In this document: piece after piece, positions 15,899-20,381 of the stretch
Layout: the number at the start of each line of letters is the position of its first letter
Numbering within the stretch: position 1 is the first letter of the stretch
Assembly: GCA_003557085.1 (NCBI GenBank)
Contig: PWPR01000197.1
Coordinates: forward strand, 1 to 20,381
Length of the DNA: 20,381 nt
Direction of reading: 5' to 3'
DNA from: Clostridia bacterium
GTDB lineage: Bacteria > Bacillota > UBA994 > PWPR01
Program-made: the position numbers and the translations under genes
The notes under the pieces: model-generated
What the model saw: only the letters and a program-made list of their open reading frames with translations
What the model was told of the DNA's origin: nothing
Databases searched by the model: none

Positions 15899-16354
15899 TT
15901 AGTTATCATCATACTGCTTTAAATACTCTGTATGTTTTCTTAAGAAACTAAGTATAAGTTCTTTCTGCTTTTCAGAATAGCCTTCAAACTCATCATAAAC
16001 TTCCATATTTCTTGCTTTATGATACTCTATATGTCCATCATAAGCACACTTACCTTTATCTGTAAGCTTAAAAAACACTTCTTTTTTATTCTCCTTGTAT
16101 TGAAATTTCTGTAAGAACCCTTTCCTCTCTAGTTTAGTAGTCAGCTGAGACACCAAGCCTTTTGAAACACCGTGCCTTTCTGCTATTTGTGTTGTATTTA
16201 AATCAGGATATTTCCCAATAGTCTCTATTAAATGAATCTCTGATGGATATAATAATTCCCCACAATTATAATCTCTTGGTTTTTTTCTCATTGCATCCAT
16301 TGCATTAATAAATCTTTCAACTGCTAAATCTAGCTCTTCTGCAAATTTCTTCAT
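15899..16354 (-). CDS. MarR-family transcriptional regulator
   Basis: A 151-residue winged-helix repressor. An N-terminal dimerisation helix is followed by the helix-turn-helix (about 52-84: LNTTQIAERHGVSKGLVSQLTTKLERKGFL) and a wing (KENKKEVFFKLTDKG). C-terminal helices complete the dimer interface. MarR proteins usually lose DNA affinity on binding a small ligand, often the substrate of the linked pathway. Three similar palindromic sites flank this gene: one over its own transcription start and two in the flavoprotein promoter region. This supports autoregulation and control of the downstream operon. The ATG has AGGGAG 7-8 nt upstream. A local repressor role is inferred; activation cannot be excluded. 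Confidence 0.9.
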   Translation of the reverse strand: MKKFAEELDLAVERFINAMDAMRKKPRDYNCGELLYPSEIHLIETIGKYPDLNTTQIAERHGVSKGLVSQLTTKLERKGFLQKFQYKENKKEVFFKLTDKGKCAYDGHIEYHKARNMEVYDEFEGYSEKQKELILSFLRKHTEYLKQYDDN

Positions 16355-16368
16355 ATAATTGCTCCCTA

Positions 16369-16393
16369 GTATTGTTTATATGGTTAACGATAT
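16369..16393. promoter_or_regulatory. Probable MarR operator O3 at the marR promoter
   Basis: ATTGTTTA-N5-TTAACGAT matches the reverse complement of O1 at about 20 of 25 positions. It covers the expected transcription start and touches the -10 hexamer of the marR promoter, the expected place for autorepression. It is less symmetric than O1 and O2, suggesting weaker binding. Confidence 0.6.
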
Positions 16394-16420
16394 TATATAG
16401 TAGATAAATTATAGTGTCAA
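16392..16420 (-). promoter_or_regulatory. Consensus sigma-A promoter of marR
   Basis: TTGACA (16415-16420) and TATAAT (16392-16397) with an exact 17-bp spacer on the minus strand, a perfect match to the housekeeping consensus. The predicted start near 16385 falls in operator O3 and gives a leader of about 30 nt to the ATG. Confidence 0.85.
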
Positions 16421-16964
16421 CTCTTTAACATAATAAATTTTATTAACCCAAATAGTTTCTTCTATGCATTGGAGTTTTGAAGCTTTGAAAGACATTCTAA
16501 CTACTTTATTTTCAATTGGAACTTTTCAGTTAACGCATCAAAAAGCACATTAAAGCATGTGAAAACGTTTTTTAGTTAACTCTTTAGAATTATAAGTCAT
16601 ACTAATTGCTTAGACTAATTATCGTAAATTTCTCTTGCTGCGAAATTGCTTTACTATTTCAGTTTCATTTCGTTATACAATATGCTAAAAATTATAGCTT
16701 TGATTTTATAAACAGTTAATGTAATAAATCCATAGTAACTATTATTATATTCATTAATTACTAAATATATGAAGTATTATTATCATTCTCAAACGATTAA
16801 AGGCCTCTGTCTTAATTTCTTTCTTAATGACAAAAGCCTTTTTTATATTTTCTTAATCTATAATGCACTTCAAATTCTATTCAGACTTGTTATGTCATTT
16901 ATCAATTGTCCTAAGCACTCAACTCTTCATGATTTCTTAAAACAGAAACGCTTAGCAATTATTA

Positions 16965-17948
16965 CTAAATACACATAGCCTTCATACTAGCTTGGTCAAC
17001 GGTATCTTTTTTGTATACTCTTGTTGTCCAATCTTCTAAAATTGCAGTCAGCTCTTCATGAAGCGGCTTTTCCATATCTTCTTGATAATCTTTAACTGCA
17101 TTCAAAACAGAGGCTCTTTTGTGATTTTCCTTAAGGAGATGATTCATCCCTTCAATAACATAAGCTTCTGCAGGACCTTGCACATAATTCATAAGATCAA
17201 GAGCCTTCTCTGGTGTTATTTGAATATCTGTAGAACCGTTTATTGCAATAGCAGGACAAGTGACTTTTGCTAAGTCTTCAAACACATCGTAATTAAAATG
17301 CTCTCTGAACCACTTAGCATTAATCTTTTGAAACTGATATTTAACTACATCTTCTTTACTTGATAGTATTTTTTGATTTAGTTTTTCAGCTTGTTTATCA
17401 ACTTTATTATAAATTTTTGTTAATCTAATTAGCTTACCTTTAAGCCCATCCATTTCCACTAACTCTTGCTTTGCAATTTTTCTTTGATTTTCTAAAGCCT
17501 CCTTCAAAGCCTCCGCTCCACCCGATAAGAAAATCAACCCATCCACTGGCCTTTTTGCATTAGCAGCAGTAATAAGTGTGCATCCTTCACTATGACCAAG
17601 AAGAATTACTTTTTCAACTATAGGTAGCTCAGCTAAATAGTTACTTAAAGTTACTATGTCATCTACTAAATCAAACATACCTGTCTCTAAAGAATTGCCA
17701 CCGCTGTTTCCGGCTCCCCTTTTATCTGCCCTCAAAGTTACAAATCCCAAACTGCAAAAGAAATGGGCCAAATCTCGATACATATTAGGCTCGAAGTTTC
17801 CTTTGCTAATATTTCCATTACGATCTCCGTTACCAGAGCCTGCCACAATAATAATTGCTGGGAAAGTCCCCTCCCTTTCAGGAATTCCTAATGTCGCAGC
17901 TAACGAATACTCACCCTTGACAATAACATCTTCTTCTCTAAAACTCAT
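16965..17948 (-). CDS. Alpha/beta hydrolase (serine esterase-like)
   Basis: A 327-residue cytoplasmic hydrolase. The oxyanion-region sequence VAGSGNGDRNGN (35-46) resembles EstD-like esterases. The nucleophile elbow is GHSEG with Ser120. The acid is probably the Asp in NGSTDIQITPEKA, and the His is in EGMNHLLKEN. A helical lid lies between about 150 and 215 (Lys- and Glu-rich). It would cleave a carboxylic ester or related bond; the substrate is unknown. AAAGGAG precedes the ATG. It is 14 nt behind the HTH regulator gene, so the two form an operon and the regulator probably controls the hydrolase. No link to the MarR locus is visible beyond proximity. Confidence 0.85.
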   Translation of the reverse strand: MSFREEDVIVKGEYSLAATLGIPEREGTFPAIIIVAGSGNGDRNGNISKGNFEPNMYRDLAHFFCSLGFVTLRADKRGAGNSGGNSLETGMFDLVDDIVTLSNYLAELPIVEKVILLGHSEGCTLITAANAKRPVDGLIFLSGGAEALKEALENQRKIAKQELVEMDGLKGKLIRLTKIYNKVDKQAEKLNQKILSSKEDVVKYQFQKINAKWFREHFNYDVFEDLAKVTCPAIAINGSTDIQITPEKALDLMNYVQGPAEAYVIEGMNHLLKENHKRASVLNAVKDYQEDMEKPLHEELTAILEDWTTRVYKKDTVDQASMKAMCI

Positions 17949-17962
17949 TTTCAGTTTCTCCT

Positions 17963-18493
17963 TTAGTTTTTACTCGGTAGCATTATGTTAGCAATTGACA
18001 TTAATTGACGATTCCCGTTAGGTTCATTTTCTGCCGCTTTATCTATTAATTCCTTAATACTCTCTATTAACTCTATTAGTTCTTCATAACTGAGATAGGC
18101 ATACCATTGCCTATAGCTAACACCATCTCTTTTTAAATCAACACTTTCTGACTGAAGGTATGTTTCATACTGACTTAAGATGCCCATTAAGTAGTTGAAA
18201 AAAAAACTGAAATGCTCTTCTTTAGAAGCTTCATTTACTTCTTTGCTTGTATTGCTTTCTAGTGTGTTAGATACTGAGTAAACTTTTTCAATTGTTCCTC
18301 GCACTCTGTTTTCATCAACAACTTCTATAATATCAACTTTTAAAAGTGCATTAATATGTCGATAAAGAGTAGCTTGTGGAATATCCGGCAGCTTTTGAGA
18401 AATATCACTTGCTGTCATTCCAGCACTATTCATTACTGTTTGCAATATTCTTATCCTTATGGGATGAACCATTGCCTTTACTTTTGATTTCAT
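17963..18493 (-). CDS. ArsR/HTH_20-like winged-helix transcriptional regulator
   Basis: A 176-residue DNA-binding protein. The N-terminal winged helix is clear: HPIRIRILQTV (10-20), then TASDISQKLPDIPQATLYRHINALLKVDIIEVV (27-59), followed by a beta wing. The C-terminal half is helical and acidic and has no recognisable ligand domain. No ArsR-type metal-binding CxC pair is present, so metal sensing is unlikely. A perfect 15-bp inverted repeat covers the -10 box of its promoter, which argues for autorepression. It is the first gene of a two-gene unit with the alpha/beta hydrolase. The ribosome site AAGGAAGTG is moderate. Confidence 0.85.
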   Translation of the reverse strand: MKSKVKAMVHPIRIRILQTVMNSAGMTASDISQKLPDIPQATLYRHINALLKVDIIEVVDENRVRGTIEKVYSVSNTLESNTSKEVNEASKEEHFSFFFNYLMGILSQYETYLQSESVDLKRDGVSYRQWYAYLSYEELIELIESIKELIDKAAENEPNGNRQLMSIANIMLPSKN

Positions 18494-18544
18494 TACTTCA
18501 CTTCCTTACTCTATTTTGACTAATTACTTGTGTTAAAATCATGC

Positions 18545-18584
18545 TTGATATTATTATCACTCTTGATAATGATAATAATATCAA
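18545..18584. promoter_or_regulatory. Operator: perfect 15-bp inverted repeat before the HTH regulator
   Basis: TTGATATTATTATCA (18545-18559) and its exact reverse complement (18570-18584) flank a 10-bp spacer. The upstream arm contains the entire -10 hexamer of the promoter and the rest covers the start site. The predicted ligand is the adjacent winged-helix regulator. Confidence 0.7.
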
Positions 18585-18600
18585 ATATGATAATTGTCAA
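18572..18600 (-). promoter_or_regulatory. Sigma-A promoter of the HTH regulator/hydrolase unit
   Basis: TTGACA (18595-18600) and TATTAT (18572-18577) with a 17-bp spacer on the minus strand. This gives a leader of about 70 nt and lies within the inverted repeat operator. Confidence 0.75.
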
Positions 18601-18731
18601 CAGTTTTTTAAAATAATTTTGAAATTTATATGTTTTAAAGCATAGTTATAACTATTCTAATAGTTTTAACTCTTATAAGAGTGATTTAGTATAGTATCCT
18701 AGCTTCTTTAAAATTAAAAGTATTGGCTAGC

Positions 18732-18757
18732 AAAAAAGCACCCTACTTAGAGTGCTT
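18732..18757 (-). terminator. Rho-independent terminator after the polysaccharide deacetylase
   Basis: On the minus strand AAGCACTC pairs with GGGTGCTT around a short loop. The stem runs directly into TTTTTT. It begins 2 nt past the deacetylase stop and insulates the HTH unit from upstream transcription. Confidence 0.8.
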
Positions 18758-18759
18758 GG

Positions 18760-19473
18760 TTAGTTATTAGTTTTCAGTAATTGAGATAAGGTTAGAAATG
18801 AATACCCTTTCTCTCTTAATGTCTCAACAATGCCAACAAGAGAGTTTAGTGACTCACTTCTGCTTTCATACATTATATGAAGTAAAATAATAGAACCAGG
18901 CTTTACATTTTCAGTAACATACTCTACAATTTTTTTTCTATCAGAAGCTATTTCTGGATACGACTCAGGTTCAAGATCCCACATAATAGTTTTCTTATCA
19001 TAATCTCTTAGTATGTATGGTAAAATAACAAGCTTTTTGCCATAAGGTGGCCTAAAGTGAATTTCTCCTTGATGCCCAACTTGGCGGATCAACTGATCAG
19101 TTTTCTCTATTTCATTCTTTATAAATGCTGGGCTTTTAAAAATCATTCTCTGATGAGAGTATGAATGGCTTCCTAACTCATGACCTGCTTCTACTAAATT
19201 TATGCCTGCTCCAAGATTATCCTCTAACTCCTTGCCAGTTACAAAAAATGTTGCATTAACATCTAGTTCTGCAAGGATCTTTATAATTTCACTAGTCAAC
19301 TCAGTTGGTCCATCATCAAAGGTTAACGCTACTACTTTATCTTGTGTTTCAACTTTTTGTAGTATGTTGCCATAAAACTGGAAAGAACGAGAGCTACTTA
19401 TTCTAAGACCAATAGTCAATATAAGAGCAATTGCCATTACGATAATTAACTTCTTAAATAAAACTCTTTTCAA
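18760..19473 (-). CDS. Polysaccharide deacetylase (NodB/CE4 family), membrane-anchored
   Basis: A 237-residue CE4-family enzyme that would remove N-acetyl groups from an extracellular glycan, most likely peptidoglycan. A single N-terminal hydrophobic segment (about 8-23) anchors or exports it. Catalytic motifs: TFDDGP (51-56; Asp53 base, Asp54 metal ligand), HSYSH (103-107; metal-binding His103 and His107), RPPYG (141-145) and LLHIM (197-201; catalytic His199). All are intact, so it should be active. The start is a TTG with AAAGGAG 9 nt upstream; an ATG just upstream is in another frame. Length fits the short spore-former type, including PdaB-like proteins, but I cannot assign an orthologue. 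Confidence 0.88.
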   Translation of the reverse strand: MKRVLFKKLIIVMAIALILTIGLRISSSRSFQFYGNILQKVETQDKVVALTFDDGPTELTSEIIKILAELDVNATFFVTGKELEDNLGAGINLVEAGHELGSHSYSHQRMIFKSPAFIKNEIEKTDQLIRQVGHQGEIHFRPPYGKKLVILPYILRDYDKKTIMWDLEPESYPEIASDRKKIVEYVTENVKPGSIILLHIMYESRSESLNSLVGIVETLREKGYSFLTLSQLLKTNN

Positions 19474-19685
19474 GCATCTAATCTCCTTTCACCAGTCTTG
19501 CTATACATCAGGATTGTAAAGCAAATATATGTCAAAAAAATGTTTGCTTTGCTTTAATAAGTTCAAATAGATATATCTAATTACAAGTCCTATGCAGTAT
19601 AAAAAGCATGGCTTTCTTTTTTGATTAAAAACTATAGACCAACAGCAATTGTATCCTTCACTTTGTAACAATTTAGCCTGTTTAT

Positions 19686-20078
19686 TTACTTCCACCACTC
19701 AGGAGTTAGTTCTTCTAATTTTAGAATTCTTTGATTTTCATGATCAATCATTACTTCAATATTTTGATACTCCCCTTGCATTAACTGTGTCATTAGCTCT
19801 CTGCATGCACCACAAGGAGGTCCTGTCTTGCCATCTGGCATTATGGCAAACACTTTTTTTATACTTTCTTCACCATTAGTTATCATGTTAAAAATGGCAT
19901 TTCTTTCTGCACATATTCCAAGAGAACTACAAGTATCAATACATACTCCTGTATAAATTTTACCTGATTCTGATTCAATTGCAGCAGCCACTCCCCCAGC
20001 CCAAACTTTTTCGGATATTTTCCTACTATTCTGAACTTCTTTAGCTGCTTCAAATAATTTAGTCCATTTTTTCTCCAT
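19686..20078 (-). CDS. Cytidine deaminase family protein
   Basis: A 130-residue zinc deaminase. The zinc-binding and catalytic motif is intact: CAE (Cys56, catalytic Glu58) and PPCGAC (87-92; Cys89 and Cys92). Size and all-Cys zinc ligation match tetrameric cytidine deaminases of Gram-positive bacteria, which convert cytidine to uridine for pyrimidine salvage. The C-terminus (ELTPEWW) differs from the usual Cdd ending and recalls the related blasticidin-S-deaminase-like subgroup, so a non-standard substrate is possible. The ATG has GGAGAGGTG upstream. It stands alone, 109 nt from the previous gene and 212 nt from the next. A small 5-bp hairpin with T-rich flank near 19603-19615 is the only terminator candidate. 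Confidence 0.85.
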   Translation of the reverse strand: MEKKWTKLFEAAKEVQNSRKISEKVWAGGVAAAIESESGKIYTGVCIDTCSSLGICAERNAIFNMITNGEESIKKVFAIMPDGKTGPPCGACRELMTQLMQGEYQNIEVMIDHENQRILKLEELTPEWWK

Positions 20079-20187
20079 ATAAGTCTACACCTCTCCTTGA
20101 TTACTAAGTTATTACTTCTATAGCTTTCACTTTTTATTATGCTGTATACAAGCTAACTGTTATAGCTGTGCTAAGTATTCTTCTTGC

Positions 20188-20381
20188 TTATTTTGCACTT
20201 TCCTTTAGTTTTTCTTCAATTGCTGCAGCAAGTAAGGCTGCACCTTTAGAGTTTAAGTGACAACCATCAGTGGTCAAAACAAGTCCTCTCTTATTACTTA
20301 AGAAATCACTTAATGGAAAAGCTTGAGTTAAAAAAGAGTCAAAAATCGTTATACTTGGGTGTTTAGAAATAAAATAATTAC
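20188..20381 (-). CDS. SGNH/GDSL-type hydrolase, C-terminal fragment (gene runs off the right edge)
   Basis: The last 64 codons of a gene whose 5' part lies beyond 20381. The reading frame ends at a TAA at 20188-20190. The fragment contains TTDGCHLNSKGAALLAAAI. The DGxHLN element is block V of SGNH/GDSL lipases and acyl-esterases, supplying the catalytic Asp and His. A helix follows and then the Lys-rich end, as expected for the last helix of that fold. The substrate cannot be judged without the N-terminal GDS block. Confidence 0.75.
   Translation of the reverse strand, partial: NYFISKHPSITIFDSFLTQAFPLSDFLSNKRGLVLTTDGCHLNSKGAALLAAAIEEKLKESAK

Larger units (their letters stand above)
16355..16964. 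other. 610-bp gap upstream of marR
   Basis: The part next to marR carries its promoter and operator (listed separately). The rest, to the end of the alpha/beta hydrolase gene, is very AT-rich with no supportable gene. The sequence TGAAAACGTTTTTT near 16560 only partly resembles a catabolite-repression site. A loose inverted repeat (AAAGGC about 16799, GCCTTT about 16835, with a T-rich stretch on the plus strand) could be a weak terminator, but it faces away from the genes. Confidence 0.5.

Noticed and set aside
16558..16571. Sequence like a CcpA catabolite-repression (cre) site, TGAAAACGTTTTTT.
   Set aside because: Only half of the palindrome matches the consensus, and it lies about 140 bp upstream of the marR -35 in very AT-rich DNA.
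16769..16978. Plus-strand frame of 69 codons rich in Phe, Leu and Ile.
   Set aside because: No ribosome binding site, no family resemblance, overlaps the end of the hydrolase gene, and the composition is that expected of AT-rich non-coding DNA.
19501..19698. Minus-strand frame of 65 codons between the deacetylase and deaminase genes.
   Set aside because: It begins inside the end of the deaminase gene without a ribosome site and resembles no protein known to me.
1..20381. CRISPR arrays, tRNA or rRNA genes.
   Set aside because: No regularly spaced repeats, cloverleaf-like stretches with CCA-type ends, or rRNA-like conserved sequence was seen on either strand by eye.

Overview
The window is AT-rich (roughly two thirds A+T by eye), and every gene I can support lies on the minus strand. 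Shine-Dalgarno sites are strong (AGGAGG, GGAGGT), GTG and TTG starts are frequent, and the best promoters are TTGACA-N17-TATAAT type. This points to a low-GC Firmicute, most likely an anaerobic or fermentative Clostridia-type organism. I cannot name the genus.

Read in the direction of transcription (right to left), the right end holds the C-terminus of an SGNH/GDSL-type hydrolase (20188-20381), a cytidine-deaminase-family protein (19686-20078) and a membrane-anchored polysaccharide deacetylase (18760-19473) with a terminator behind it. Next is a two-gene unit: an ArsR/HTH_20-like regulator and an alpha/beta hydrolase (16965-18493). Its promoter is overlapped by a perfect 15-bp inverted repeat.

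The main content, about 16 kb from 16420 down to 358, looks like one catabolic locus. A MarR repressor (15899-16354) has a near-consensus promoter and an operator. Two more copies of that operator lie in the promoter region of the downstream operon. In order, that operon encodes a fumarate-reductase-family flavoprotein, a stand-alone [2Fe-2S] protein, two imidazolonepropionase-like metallo-amidohydrolases, and a complete Opp/Dpp-type ABC importer (lipoprotein SBP, two permeases, two ATPases). It ends with an L-2-amino-thiazoline-4-carboxylate (ATC) hydrolase-like protein. After a 630-bp gap come a third paralogous amidohydrolase and two tandem proteins of the linalool dehydratase/isomerase (LDI) fold. 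The first of the pair (1516-2766) keeps the His and the two Cys of the LDI active site. The second (358-1506) has lost all three.

Inferred working model: the importer brings in an amide- or peptide-linked compound and the cytoplasmic amidohydrolases and ATC-hydrolase-like enzyme trim it. The LDI-like enzyme then adds or removes water at a C=C/C-OH site, and the flavoprotein with its [2Fe-2S] partner reduces or oxidises a C-C bond. MarR would act as the substrate-responsive switch. The substrate is unknown. I know of no described pathway with this gene combination, and this is the most interesting content of the window.

The left edge (1-357) has no supportable complete gene.
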